A DNA stretch of 64,000 bases, from the NCBI RefSeq assembly GCF_000972785.3, contig NZ_CP011519.2, positions 62,001-126,000 of the forward strand. Reading direction: 5' to 3'. Shown in pieces: positions 50,937 to 60,552 of this stretch. Every line of letters begins with the position of its first letter. The stretch's first letter is position 1. The stretch comes from Pandoraea oxalativorans. GTDB lineage: Bacteria; Pseudomonadota; Gammaproteobacteria; Burkholderiales; Burkholderiaceae. The position numbers were made by a program, and so were the translations under genes. The notes under the pieces are model-generated. The model saw only the letters and a list, made by a program, of their open reading frames with translations. It was not told where the DNA came from and made no database searches.

Positions 50937-51810
50937 TAAGCCTCCGGTAAACCCATCCCCAATGGAGAGTCCGGGCAATCAGGTGTTTGCCGGCTTCCAA
51001 TGATGCGGTAGCAGTTGCGCGATGTCTCTGGCTTTGTGCGTCGGCAATCGAGTCAGCACGTCCTTCAGATAGACGTACGGATCGTGCCCATTGAGTTGTG
51101 CCGAGCGGATCAAGCTCATGATCGCCGCACCGCGCTTACCCGCACGCAATGAGCCAGCAAACAACCAATTGCCGCGTCCCGTTGCCCATGGGCGGATCTG
51201 GTTTTCCACCCAATTGTTATCGATAGGCAGCAGCCCATCGGCCAGATAACGTGTCAGTGCTGCCCAGCGCTTGAGGCTGTAGTCCAGCGCTTTGGCGATG
51301 GCCGATCCCGGCGAGACTCGCCCACGCTGCTCGATCATCCACGCGTGTAACCCCTGCGCAATCGGCCGGCCTCGCGCTTCGCGTAGTTCCCTTCGCTCGC
51401 CTGCGCTAAGCTGCGCGAGCTCGCGCTCCACGTCGTAGAGCGCACCGAAGTACGTCAGCGCCTGGGCCGCGAGCTCACTTTTGTGTTGCACATGCAGATC
51501 AAAGAATTTGCGTCGCGCGTGCGCCATGCAACCCACTTCGGTCAGCCCTTGTTTGAATCCTTCTTTGTAGCCGCTAAAGTCATCGCACACCAGCTTGCCT
51601 TGCCATGCCTCTAAGAATCGACGCGCGTTTTCGCCAGCACGGCTTTCGGCAAAGTCATAAACCACTGCGCGAATGTCAGCGAATTGCGTGCTCGCATACG
51701 CCCACACGTAAGCGCGCTGGGTTTTGCCCTTGCCCGGTGCCAACATCTGCACCGGCGTCTCGTCGGCATGCAATACCGCTTGGGTGTCAACGCCGGTTTA
51801 AATCTGACCC
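50937..51810 (-). pseudogene. IS66-family right end and tnpC C-terminal two-fifths
   Basis: From the end repeat at 50937 the minus-strand frame reads, from its truncated start, AVLHADETPVQMLAPGKGKT (catalytic Asp in HADET), KLVCDDFSGYKEGFKQGLTE (Asp), [35 protein letters not shown] (Glu) and WLFAGSLRAGKRGAAIMSLI. The N-terminal part is lost at 51810, next to IS3 copy 2. This is a different IS66 subtype from the one at 12909-16927; the fragment at 3421 belongs to this subtype. Confidence 0.88.
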
Positions 51811-52195
51811 ACCGGGGATGCGGACAAAATCTTGGACTACTTTGAAGGTAGTCCATGTATTCATACCAAGAACGCGTTCGGGCGGTCGAGCTGTACCTGA
51901 AACTCGGGAAGCGCAGCAAAGCGACCATTCGCCAGTTGGGTTACCCGACGAAGAATTCTCTCAAGGCGTGGTGTAACGAATTCGAGAAGATTGGCGATCT
52001 GCAGAGGGGGTATGTTCGCGTAAAGCCGAAGTACTCAGAAGAACAGAAGAACGTAGCACTCGAGCATTACGTCAACCACGGGCGCTGCTTCGCCTTCACC
52101 CTCAGGACATTGGGCTATCCCTGTCGCCAGATACTAACGGAGTGGGTTCGCGAGCGCTATCCGGAAACCAGGAAATGCGTGGTTGGCAAGGCCGG

Positions 52196-53626
52196 GAGCT
52201 ATTGTCGAATCTGGTGTACGGAGTGCTTTGGGAAATATGAGAAGGCGGTGGCGGTTTAGCTGAGAATGTTGCTTGTCGAAGGCACACCGAGCAAAGCCGG
52301 CGCGAGCCGGCCCCGACCACCATGAAGAAGATTATGAAAGAAACGAACGGCAGAAAAGCACAAACGAAGAGCGCGCTCGATGAACTGATCCAGCAAGGCG
52401 CGCGGCAGATCATCGAGCAGGCAGTCGAAGCGGAACTGGCGAGCATGCTTGAACAGTACAGCAACGTGAGGTCGATCGACGGTCGGCGTGCCGTGGTGCG
52501 CAACGGCTACCTACCAGAGCGCGAAGTCGTCACGGCCATCGGTCCGGTGCCGGTTCGGGTACCGAAGGTGCGTGATCGCTCGGGTTCGGGCATCCGCTTC
52601 AATTCGGCGGTCGTGCCGCCGTACGTTCGCAAATCCGCACGCGTGTCGGCCGCACTACCGTGGCTGTACCTGCGAGGCATCTCGACGGGCGACATGAGCG
52701 AAGCCATGGGCATCATGCTGGGCGGCCAGGTCAGCGGCCTGTCGCCAAATGTGGTGAGTCGTCTGAAGGCGCAATGGGCCGATGAGCATGCTCAGTGGAA
52801 TCAGCGTGAGTTGTCGTTGGCGCGCTGGGTGTACTGGTGGGCTGACGGCATTCACACCGGCGTGCGCAGCGACGATTCCGACGGCCAGTGCCTGTTGGTG
52901 ATCATTGGTGTCAAACCGGACGGAACGAAAGAGCGTGTGGCGATCAGTGACGGGTATCGGGAATCGAAGGCGTCGTGGGCCGAACTGCTGCTCGATCTGA
53001 AAAAGCGCGGTCTGCAGTCAGGGCCGCTGCTGGCTTGCGGAGATGGTGCGATGGGATTCTGGGCAGCGATGGAAGAAGTGTTCCCGCAGACCAAGCATCA
53101 GCGCTGCTGGTTCCACAAGATGGGCAACGTGCTCAACGCGCTGCCGAAATCGCAGCAGGCCCGCGCCAAAAAGGCGATGCAGGACATTTGGATGGCCGCC
53201 ACGCGTGCCGAAGCGCTGGTTGCCTTCAATCACTTCGTTGATACCCACTCGGCAAAGTATCCGAAGGTGGTCGAAAAGCTGACGCAAGATCGCGACGAGC
53301 TGCTGGCATTTTACGATTTCCCGGCCGAACACTGGCAGCATCTGCGCACGACGAATCCGATTGAATCGACCTTCGCGACGGTGCGTCACCGCACCAAGCG
53401 CACGCGCAACTGCGTCTCGCGCGCGACGTTCCTCGGCCTGGCATTCAAGCTGATCGAGTCGGCCGAAGACTCGTGGCGGCGCATCCGCGCCCCCGAAAAG
53501 ATCGCGACGATGCTTGACGGGATGACGTTCAAGGATGGAGAGCCGGTGACCGACAGCACACCGGCTCAGCAGCCCCTGGCCGCCTAATCTTGCTCACGCC
53601 CCGTACACCAGATTTGACTTTAACTC
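52196..53626 (+). mobile_element. IS256-family element, copy 3, with 9-bp target duplication
   Basis: A 1431-bp element flanked by CAAGGCCGG at 52187-52195 and 53627-53635. Ends are as in copy 1. Insertion is into the IS3 transposase gene at the codons for GKAG. Confidence 0.95.
52322..53587 (+). CDS. IS256-family transposase (copy 3)
   Basis: 421 residues, identical to the other two copies; intact DDE core (ADGIHTGV, CGDGAMGF, TNPIESTFATV). Confidence 0.95.
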   Translation: MKKIMKETNGRKAQTKSALDELIQQGARQIIEQAVEAELASMLEQYSNVRSIDGRRAVVRNGYLPEREVVTAIGPVPVRVPKVRDRSGSGIRFNSAVVPPYVRKSARVSAALPWLYLRGISTGDMSEAMGIMLGGQVSGLSPNVVSRLKAQWADEHAQWNQRELSLARWVYWWADGIHTGVRSDDSDGQCLLVIIGVKPDGTKERVAISDGYRESKASWAELLLDLKKRGLQSGPLLACGDGAMGFWAAMEEVFPQTKHQRCWFHKMGNVLNALPKSQQARAKKAMQDIWMAATRAEALVAFNHFVDTHSAKYPKVVEKLTQDRDELLAFYDFPAEHWQHLRTTNPIESTFATVRHRTKRTRNCVSRATFLGLAFKLIESAEDSWRRIRAPEKIATMLDGMTFKDGEPVTDSTPAQQPLAA

Positions 53627-53930
53627 CAAGGCCGGTCGACCAACTGCTTCATTGGTGTCCAAGCAGGCTGCGGTGTACGAACTGTGCACACGGGAAGGAA
53701 GTGCAGAGGCGGTGGCCCGAAAGCTGGACGTCGACAGGGTGACGCTGTACAACTGGAAGAACCAGTTACTCGGCCGAGAGGCTCCTGCATCCATGAAACG
53801 CGACAAAGGCTCGCCCGCAGAGACAGATCGGGACGAACTGGAACGGCAGGTCGAAGCGCTCCAGCGCAAAATTCGCAATCTGCAGCTTGAACAGGACCTG
53901 TTGAAGAAGGCGAATGAACTCCTAAAAAAA

Positions 53931-55237
53931 GGTTCATTGAGCATTACCGGGGAAGGCGGCGCGGATTTTGAGGAAGAAGTATTCCTGGTCTCGGTAGCCG
54001 TAGGCGCGCCGCTTAATGACCTTGATAGTGTTGTTAATGCCCTCAACGATGCTGGTGTTTAGACGATGTCGGCATCTGGCCAGGATGCCATGCAGATAGC
54101 CTTTCAGACGCTGAGCGAAGGTGTTCAAGGGGGCTATTCCGCTTTGCTCGGCCTGCTCGCACCAGTGGTGCCAGGCTTGTTTTGCCCAGGCAGGTCTTCG
54201 GTAGAACCAGAGCCGCTTGAGTTCGTCCCTCAGGACATAGACCGTCAGCAGCGGCTGGTTGGCTTGCAGCAATTCGTCGAGCCGGACGGCCTGCTGCCGG
54301 TCTAGCTTGTCGCGGTTGCGCAATAACAGCCAGCGGCTCGATTTGATGACCCGGCGCGCGGGACGGTCCTGGCGCAGTTGGTTGGCCTGATCCACGCGCA
54401 CCCGATCAATGACCTCTCGTCCGTACTTGGCCACGACATGGAACAAGTCATAGACGATCTCCGCCCGTGGGCAGTGGGCCTGGATTTCTAACTCGTAGGC
54501 CGTAGTCATGTCGATGGCTACGGCCTTGATGCGTTGGGCGACCCCACGCGGCAATTGCTCGAAGAACGCCCGAGCCGTCTCGCGTGAGCGTCCTGGGCCG
54601 ATCCACAGCACCTGCCTGCTGATCGGATCGACGACTACCGTCGCGTACCGATGCCCTTTATGCAGGGCGAACTCGTCCATCGCTAAATACTCGATCCTGG
54701 ACCAATCCGGTTCGCGCACTGACGCTCGGAGCCGGGCCTTGTCCAGCGTCTTGACGGTATGCCAACCCAGCTCGAAGAACCTCGCCACCGCCTGCACGTT
54801 GCTCGATTGCAGCAATTGGCTGCAGGCCGCCGCAAGCCGATCCGTCACCCGCTGGTAGCGACCCAGCCAAGTAAGCCGCTCCAGGCGCGGGCCACCGCAT
54901 TGCTCACACAACAAGCGCCGGCGTGGAACATGAAGAACAACCCGGTACTCAAATAACGGCAGATCTCGCACCCGGCGCACCGTGGTCTCATGGACCTGGC
55001 GACATCGTGCGCCGCACTGCTCGCACAGCATCACCTTGGCGGTTGGCTTCAAATAGATCGACAGCGTGCGCCCTGTGCCCTCGGGCCACTCCACGCGTTC
55101 GACGGCATAGCCCTGCCAGCCTCCCAGCGACTCCAGCAGCTTGCGATCCAGCATCTCCACGCACTCCTGATGGCAAATTCCTGCCATCAAGAGTACGAAA
55201 ACTTGTCAAATCCCTCCACGCTATTGCGCGATGAACC
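53931..55237 (-). mobile_element. ISL3-family element with 8-bp target duplication
   Basis: A 1307-bp element. The ends GGTTCATTGAGCATTA (53931) and, on the reverse strand, GGTTCATCGCGCAATA (from 55237) are inverted repeats. TAAAAAAA is present on both sides (53923-53930, 55238-55245), the 8-bp duplication typical of ISL3. The insertion site is an A-run in the IS3 transposase gene. Confidence 0.95.
53934..55190 (-). CDS. ISL3-family transposase
   Basis: 418 residues. The N-terminal zinc finger MLCEQCGARCRQVHE and RRLLCEQCGGPRLERLTWLG is followed by a helix-turn-helix (SSNVQAVARFFELGWHTVKT) and the DDE domain: YLAMDEFALHKGHRYATVVV (Asp), VAIDMTTAYELEIQAHCPRA (Asp) and NTSIVEGINNTIKVIKRRAY (Glu). 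Full length and intact. Confidence 0.95.
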   Translation of the reverse strand: MMAGICHQECVEMLDRKLLESLGGWQGYAVERVEWPEGTGRTLSIYLKPTAKVMLCEQCGARCRQVHETTVRRVRDLPLFEYRVVLHVPRRRLLCEQCGGPRLERLTWLGRYQRVTDRLAAACSQLLQSSNVQAVARFFELGWHTVKTLDKARLRASVREPDWSRIEYLAMDEFALHKGHRYATVVVDPISRQVLWIGPGRSRETARAFFEQLPRGVAQRIKAVAIDMTTAYELEIQAHCPRAEIVYDLFHVVAKYGREVIDRVRVDQANQLRQDRPARRVIKSSRWLLLRNRDKLDRQQAVRLDELLQANQPLLTVYVLRDELKRLWFYRRPAWAKQAWHHWCEQAEQSGIAPLNTFAQRLKGYLHGILARCRHRLNTSIVEGINNTIKVIKRRAYGYRDQEYFFLKIRAAFPGNAQ

Positions 55238-56178
55238 TAAAAAAAGACCTGGGCGTCGACCTGCAACTCCTGAGCAACCGGGAGAAGACGACGCTGGTTG
55301 ACGCCCTGAGAGAGCAGTACGTTTTGGCTGAGCTGCTTGAGCAGCTGGACTTGGCGCGCAGCTCCTATTTCTACCATCGGTCGCCCATGCGGGTTGCCGA
55401 CAAATATGCCGAAGTTCGTCGTACCGTTGCGGAAATCTTCGAGGACAATCACCGATCCTACGGCTATCGTCGGGTGCAGGCAGCGCTCAGCAGACAACGC
55501 GTGTTTCTATCGGAGAAAGTCGTGCGTCGCCTCATGAAACAAGGCGGCCTCTACGCGGCGAGGCCCAAGCGGCGCCGATATCGTTCTTATGTCGGGGAAA
55601 TTAGCCCTGCCCCAGATAACATCATCAATCGCGATTTCCACGCTACCGCCCCCAACGAAAAGTGGCTGACGGATATCTCCGAGTTCCAGATCCCGGCCGG
55701 GAAGGTATATCTATCGCCGATGATCGACTGCTTCGATGGCATGGTAGTCAGTTGGTCGATTGGCACAAGCCCCGACGCCGAGCTCGTGAATACCATGTTA
55801 GATGCGGCTATCGAGACCGTGACCGAGGACGATGAGAAGCCGATCGTACATTCCGATCGGGGTGGCCACTACCGTTGGCCTGGCTGGCTATCGCGAGTTG
55901 CAAAGGCTAATCTGATCCGATCCATGTCGCGTAAAGCCTGCTCACCAGACAATGCGGCCTGTGAGGGATTCTTCGGAAGGCTGAAGACCGAAATGTTCTA
56001 TCCAGGGGACTGGCGTTCGACGACCATCGTGCAATTCGTAGAGGCACTGAACGCCTACATTCGCTGGTACAACGAAAAGCGGATCAAGGGCTCCCTTGGC
56101 TATCTCAGCCCCATCGAGTACCGTGAAAGCCTCGGGTTAACGACGTAAAACAGTCCAAGAAAATAGCCGCATCCCCGG

Positions 56179-57000
56179 TGGGTCAGTTTTACATCGGCGC
56201 TAACACATAGCACCGAGTACCTCGCGCAGGCCGCTCGCGAGGAGGGGGCAAGGCCCGAGCTCGGGGAGTACCTATTCCAGCATGCAGCGCAGGGAAGCGC
56301 TTTTATCACGCTGAACGGTGTCAACTTATTGGCGGGTGAGACAGCGTTGCTCGAGTACGCTCAGGAGCTAAGTCGCCTGGAGCAACTGAAGTTAAAGCGC
56401 GCGGACCCACAAATTGGATTGACGTCGGGCGAGTCGAACGAGTTAAAGCAATTGAGGAAGTTGGAGAAGGCGCATCCGCTCGGCCTATCGCATTTGACGG
56501 AGGCCGACCAGAAATTGGTGGTGCAAGAACGCCTGAACGTGGCGATGGTCGAAGGCATTAAGAGGGCGTTTCCCAACGTAGACATGCAACGGCAAGTGTT
56601 CTTGACGCTTGTCCACTGGGATAACGCGACGCAGGTCGCCATTCGAGGCGATGGCGGCCCCCAGTTTTCGAACGCGCCCAGGGAACTGTGCATTTCTATT
56701 CACACCGAGAATCTGCCCGCGAAATGCCTTGAAGGCGCTGCCTACTTCAAGTTTCACTCGGAGCACGGCTTGCCTGGCAAAGACGGTACAGTTCAAATCG
56801 GCCGCACGGAGTTCCGTAGAAATGAGTTCGACGCCGGGGAGATGACGAGAACCGCGATTTGGGAGGTGACGGCCCACCCGATGGACGTTGCGGACCAATC
56901 GGGAAAAGCCACAGCTTCCGAGGCCAAACTGTGGAGTGCGTCGTACGACGCGTCTTTTTTGCTTAAGAAGAAGACATCTCCGCCTCCCTCGCTGGTGTGA
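56179..57000 (+). pseudogene. C-terminal fragment of an unknown, effector-like protein
   Basis: An open frame enters from the IS3 end at 56176 and runs 273 codons to a stop at 57000: STEYLAQAAREEGARPELGE, YLFQHAAQGSAFITLNGVNL, KLKRADPQIGLTSGESNELK, VQERLNVAMVEGIKRAFPNV, ELCISIHTENLPAKCLEGAA, TAIWEVTAHPMDVADQSGKA. A TTG at 56329 is an alternative start, without a ribosome site. No family recognised. The N-terminal part was probably lost through the IS3/IS66 rearrangement next to it. Confidence 0.5.
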
Positions 57001-57257
57001 CGCTGCGCAAAACTTTCCGACGACAGACACGGTTTCCGGCCCCCGCGGCGAGGGCCGGCGTCCCGGTCAGCTGCCGGGCGCAGCCTTCGCCGAGTTCCGT
57101 CGTAATAGGGGGAGTTAAGTTGTGCGATTCACAGACATCGTTTCACTTCTTGCTTTGCCGTTTCGTTGCTGCGTCAGAAGGTGGCGTCGCAGCTGGCGCG
57201 GCCGCCTCTGATATGCGTCGGTGCTGCTCTGCAAGAATTTTTTCGACTCGCCATTCG

Positions 57258-57611
57258 GGCGTTGCCAACTTAGGGATGTCGTCGAAGCCGATGCACGAAT
57301 CGAGAGCGATTCAAAAAGTATGAGACGGAGTTTGGGCAACGTGGGTGAATTCACGCCATTGAGCAAAGTGCACCGCGAGCTGTTTGCGAAAGAGCGGCGC
57401 GCGCACCAAATGTCGTTTGAGTGCGAAGTGTTGCCGGATTGGCCCGAAGCTCCAGAGGAAGGTTTGCGTGCGCGCTGGGACGCGAAAGCGCCGCATGCAC
57501 CGCTCGCGCTCCCGCGTCGGTTGATGGCTGTTCTCCGCGCGGTTGTTGACCCGAGCCGCTGCTTTGACGAACACATGCTTCACATTGGCCAGCGCCGGGA
57601 TGTCGGCTTTA
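57258..57611 (-). pseudogene. IS6 type B right end and transposase C-terminus
   Basis: Nearly identical to 1046-1400: the end GGCGTTGCCAACTTAGGGAT, then on the minus strand LANVKHVFVKAAARVNNRAE, NSHQPTRERERCMRRFRVPA ... HFAQWREFTHVAQTPSHTF. It stops at 57611, where IS3 debris begins. A few substitutions relative to the intact copy show that it has drifted. Confidence 0.85.
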
Positions 57612-57685
57612 GAACGTGTTTGCGATCTTCTGGACATCCCTGATAATTCGAGGATGACGAGAAAGAAATACGCGAGTGACATAAG

Positions 57686-57985
57686 CTGACGGACAACGGC
57701 TCGGCCTACATCGACTACCGCACGTGCAGCTTCGCTCGCGAACTGGGTCTTGAGCCGCTGACCACGCCGGTCCGTTCGCCGCAGAGCAATGGCATGGCCG
57801 AATCGTTCGTGAAGACCATGAAGCACGATTACGTCGCGTATATGGACAAGCCTGACGCACCAACAGCGCTCTCGCGTCTGGCAATCGCGTTTGAACACTA
57901 CAATGAGCGCCACCCGCACACAGCCTTGAAATACCGCTCGCCTCGCGAGTTCAGGCGCGCGATGGATTCAGCAACCTTAGTGTGA
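57686..57985 (+). pseudogene. IS3-family OrfB C-terminal fragment
   Basis: [20 protein letters not shown] (catalytic Asp), then [20 protein letters not shown] (Glu) and [20 protein letters not shown] form the end of an IS2/IS3-group integrase core. TGTCCGGTTTTACAGGGTCA just after the stop resembles an IS3 terminal repeat. The first half of the gene is missing. Confidence 0.85.
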
Positions 57986-58043
57986 TGGTGTGTCCGGTTT
58001 TACAGGGTCAACTCCAGCACGAAAGGCAAATTTTTAAGGAGAA

Positions 58044-58521
58044 ATGTCCTGCGGAGAACCAGTTCTTCGCAACCTTTCGTTTTCGCATCTCGCCCGTAGC
58101 GTATCCGCTTCTACGCAGGGACGCCAGGTGCTTGTGCTCACCGAGCGGACAGATCATCTCGAAAGCTCGCATGCTGCTACACGGTCGGCTCGGCAGAAAA
58201 GCGCGTGGGGCGCAACTGGCTGCCCTTGATGCGCTGGCCAGTGACGCGCCCCGCGTCGTGCTCACGACTGGCAGACTAGTCGGGGAAGGTTTTGACCATC
58301 CGGCGCTGGATACGTTGGTGCCGGCGATGCCGATCGCATGGAAAGGCACCTTGCAACAGTACGCCGGCCGACTTCACCGAGAGCATGCGGGTAAGACTGG
58401 CGTACGGGTTCTCGATACGTTGACGGTGGACATCCGATACTGCCGCGAATGTGGGAGAAGCGCCAGCGCGGTCGGCCACGTCGGAGCACCGGTTGCGAAC
58501 CTCATCGTTGCTTACCTATAA
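58044..58521 (+). pseudogene. SF2 helicase C-terminal fragment, frameshifted
   Basis: The first frame has LSFSHLARSVSASTQGRQVL, VLTERTDHLE; the second continues LHGRLGRKARGAQLAALDAL, VVLTTGRLVGEGFDHPALDT, LVPAMPIAWKGTLQQYAGRL, HREHAGKTGVRV. This is the second RecA-like lobe with motifs V and VI (GxGR-like QYAGRLHR) of DEAD/DEAH-type superfamily II helicases such as those near restriction or plasmid loci. The ATPase lobe is absent. Confidence 0.75.
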
Positions 58522-58550
58522 TACTGTACAAATAAACAGTATTTCGCGCC

Positions 58551-58892
58551 ATGTTTGTCGACGTGTTCAGGCTTCGCCGCGCCGGCGAAAAACTCTCCGA
58601 GGCGGACTTTCTTGTCAGCCCGCCCGTGCGCGGGTACCTGTGCAACTGGTCCTACGCCGGCGGCTATCGCGCCGGTACGCCACTACGCGTGCAGGCAGTG
58701 ACGCTCACGGCGTGTGGACGGGCTTCGGGCGCAGCGCTGTTACCCCCACTGCACAACTTTCGTGTGGTTCGGTTCAACGGCGGCGGGCTGATTCTTGCCG
58801 GCGACGAAGAAGTGGAGGTCCGCCGGCGGCATAGCGAAGTCTACCGCCAGGCGTGGTTTTGCAAACCGGCCTCCCAGCGTGAATCCGGATGA
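58551..58892 (+). CDS. Unknown 113-residue protein
   Basis: MFVDVFRLRRAGEKLSEADF, LVSPPVRGYLCNWSYAGGYR, HNFRVVRFNGGGLILAGDEE, VEVRRRHSEVYRQAWFCKPA. Soluble, mostly beta in the second half; the layout suggests a small barrel. No strong ribosome site. Not recognised, but the frame is clean and GC-skewed like a real gene. Confidence 0.55.
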   Translation: MFVDVFRLRRAGEKLSEADFLVSPPVRGYLCNWSYAGGYRAGTPLRVQAVTLTACGRASGAALLPPLHNFRVVRFNGGGLILAGDEEVEVRRRHSEVYRQAWFCKPASQRESG

Positions 58893-58996
58893 TCGAGGGT
58901 CCTGATTCCTGCTTTGCGGCACAGGTGGGCGCGGGCACCCGTGGAGCGGTAGCCCTATTTCAACGATGCATTATTTAGCTACGGGAAGGAGAGTGC

Positions 58997-59287
58997 ATGG
59001 ATCTGCTGTTTGCCGCTGTTGCGGCCGTGAAGGAAACGGTACCGGCGGTCGTGTCGCGTCGCCGCACGGCCGGAGTATTGACCTGGGCGCTGCTGCATCA
59101 GATCGAGTCGGAAGTTCTCGCAGAGGTCGCGGCGAGCGGAGCACATCGTCCCAGGATCCTCGGTATGTTGCGTGCGCCAGCAGTACTGGGCTATCCGAAA
59201 GACGATCGGCCCGTGTCGTTTGACGGGCATGAATTCGTACCGCCGGTTCTCGGCGCCATTGATGATGCCTGGCGACGCGTCAACTGA
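58997..59287 (+). CDS. Unknown 96-residue protein
   Basis: MDLLFAAVAAVKETVPAVVS, RRRTAGVLTWALLHQIESEV, VSFDGHEFVPPVLGAIDDAW. GGAAGGAGAG lies just before the ATG. A helical N-terminus, then a beta segment. Not recognised. Confidence 0.6.
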   Translation: MDLLFAAVAAVKETVPAVVSRRRTAGVLTWALLHQIESEVLAEVAASGAHRPRILGMLRAPAVLGYPKDDRPVSFDGHEFVPPVLGAIDDAWRRVN

Positions 59288-59555
59288 CACCGCGGTGTAC
59301 CGCTTCACGCGCGCGGGTGCGGCCGCCGCAGCCTGTCAGGTGAGAATCCCGAGCATCTTCCCTACGAGGTACGAGAGCCGGACCCCAGCCGGCTCTGGGG
59401 TAGCCCCGGGGCGCGACTCCATTCTATGATAGGAACCGGTTCAGGGCGGCGCAGGCTGTGCGCCGTTTTTCCAACATCGGTGAATAGCGGCGTCGTGCGG
59501 ATCGCCACCATGAGAGGACAGGCCGCCGACATGAAGTCCGCGAAAAGTGACGACT

Positions 59556-59795
59556 ATGGCTTCGGTTCTGACTTTTCCCTACAAGGGCTATCGGGTTTTG
59601 TGCACGGCTACGCCGACAATGCACGGCAGGTTTCGAGGGGCCGCGAAAATCCTGTGGCCCGCCCCGGGTTTATTCCAGGAGCAGCAGATAGGCCACGCGG
59701 GCGATACGATCCGACAGAAGGAGCAGGTGGCGCTTGAGACGGCGGCGTCGCTCGCGCGCGACTGGATCGATCAACATCAGGAGGCGCTTTGGTAA
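59556..59795 (+). CDS. Small unknown protein, paralogue of 60322-60552
   Basis: 79 residues from ATG 59556: MASVLTFPYKGYRVLCTATP, TMHGRFRGAAKILW, then ETAASLARDWIDQHQ. It aligns along its length with the minus-strand protein at 60322-60552 (MAVVFAFAYKGFRVLCTALP, GGFRATARI, EVASSLARAWVDGHQS). Conservation of YKG(Y/F)RVLCTA and SLAR-W-D-HQ between the two copies argues that both are genuine. Function unknown. Confidence 0.65.
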   Translation: MASVLTFPYKGYRVLCTATPTMHGRFRGAAKILWPAPGLFQEQQIGHAGDTIRQKEQVALETAASLARDWIDQHQEALW

Positions 59796-59970
59796 ATCAC
59801 CATCGCGCTCGGCCCGGCGTGCCCTCGAACCGTTACGCCGGCACACAAAAGCAGTGTCGGCGTGACATAGCGTGCGACTGAGGCTCAACTCAGGCTCGAC
59901 TGAGGCGCGACGGTCGGCCAGAACACCGAAGCGCCGGTATGAGTGAGCCAGCGGGACATTCGGAGGAACG

Positions 59971-60144
59971 ATGACGGAACGCTCGAGTTTGGGCGGAAAC
60001 GCTCGGGCGAAGGCGCTTCGCCCGCAACAGCGCGCACAGATCTCCCGTGCGGGGGGCCTAGCGCGAATGGCGGGCATGTCGCCAGCAGAGCGCAGCGCCC
60101 TGGCTCGCCGGGCAGCCCAAAAACGGTGGGCCAAGCGGGGCTAG
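59971..60144 (+). CDS. Small basic protein
   Basis: 57 residues, Arg/Ala-rich: MTERSSLGGNARAKALRPQQ, RAQISRAGGLARMAGMSPAE, RSALARRAAQKRWAKRG. CGGAGGAACG gives a strong ribosome site. The 'GGLARxAxMSPAERSxLARxAAxxRW' pattern is seen in small plasmid and phage proteins of unknown role, possibly nucleic-acid binding. Confidence 0.65.
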   Translation: MTERSSLGGNARAKALRPQQRAQISRAGGLARMAGMSPAERSALARRAAQKRWAKRG

Positions 60145-60321
60145 CCGTACCGCAAGCCCCGGGCCGGTTGCACACTGCCCTGCACCGCAGGCTTGATGAA
60201 GCGAGGCGCGAAAAAGGACAACGGCCAGACAACGTCGCGGCCACCTCGACTCGTTCTGCACGCGCATGCCCGGTGCCGCGAGCCGGATATGGTAACGCAC
60301 CATGTGCCGCGTCTTCGGTCT

Positions 60322-60552
60322 TTAACTCTGGTGCCCATCGACCCACGCTCTGGCCAGAGAGGAGGCCACCTCAATCGACCAGGAGGCCTCACGGTACAGG
60401 CCACCCTGCACCGTGACTGGCAGATTTTTTTGCGAAACGGTGGGAGTGACGGACGATATGCGCGCCGTGGCGCGAAAACCGCCCCCGGTGTTCGGAAGTG
60501 CCGTACAGAGCACTCGGAATCCCTTGTAGGCGAAAGCGAAAACGACAGCCAT
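60322..60552 (-). CDS. Small unknown protein, paralogue of 59556-59795
   Basis: 76 residues on the minus strand (ATG at 60552, with GGGAGTAA upstream): MAVVFAFAYKGFRVLCTALP, NTGGGFRATARISS, EASWSIEVASSLARAWVDGH. See the paralogue for the shared motifs. The two genes face each other across about 530 bases that contain the small basic gene. Confidence 0.65.
   Translation of the reverse strand: MAVVFAFAYKGFRVLCTALPNTGGGFRATARISSVTPTVSQKNLPVTVQGGLYREASWSIEVASSLARAWVDGHQS

Larger units (their letters stand above)
51855..56148 (+). pseudogene. IS3-family transposase gene broken twice
   Basis: Three exon-like pieces match the intact copy at 11087-12625: 51855-52195 (MYSYQERVRAVELYLKLGKR ... CVVGKAG), 53636-53930 (RPTASLVSKQAAVYELCTRE ... 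ANELLKK) and 55246-56148 (DLGVDLQLLSNREKTTLVDA ... YRESLGLTT). Removal of the two insertions and one copy of each duplication rebuilds the whole frame. The last piece retains all catalytic residues but no start of its own. Confidence 0.93.
51814..56176 (+). mobile_element. IS3-family element, copy 2, containing IS256 and ISL3
   Basis: The ends GGGGATGCGGACAAAATCTT (51814) and, on the reverse strand, GGGGATGCGGCTATTTTCTT (from 56176) are those of copy 1. Subtracting IS256 plus 9 bp and ISL3 plus 8 bp from 4363 gives 1608 bp, exactly the length of copy 1. Both flanks also share CTGACCCACC outside the repeat, which copy 1 does not keep on both sides, so the true tips may extend there. Confidence 0.92.

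Noticed and set aside
60058..60303. Minus-strand frame MVRYHIRLAAPGMRVQNESR following the small gene at 60322
   Set aside because: Position is suggestive of a second gene in an operon, but it overlaps the well-supported small basic gene on the other strand and loses gene-like character after ~30 residues.
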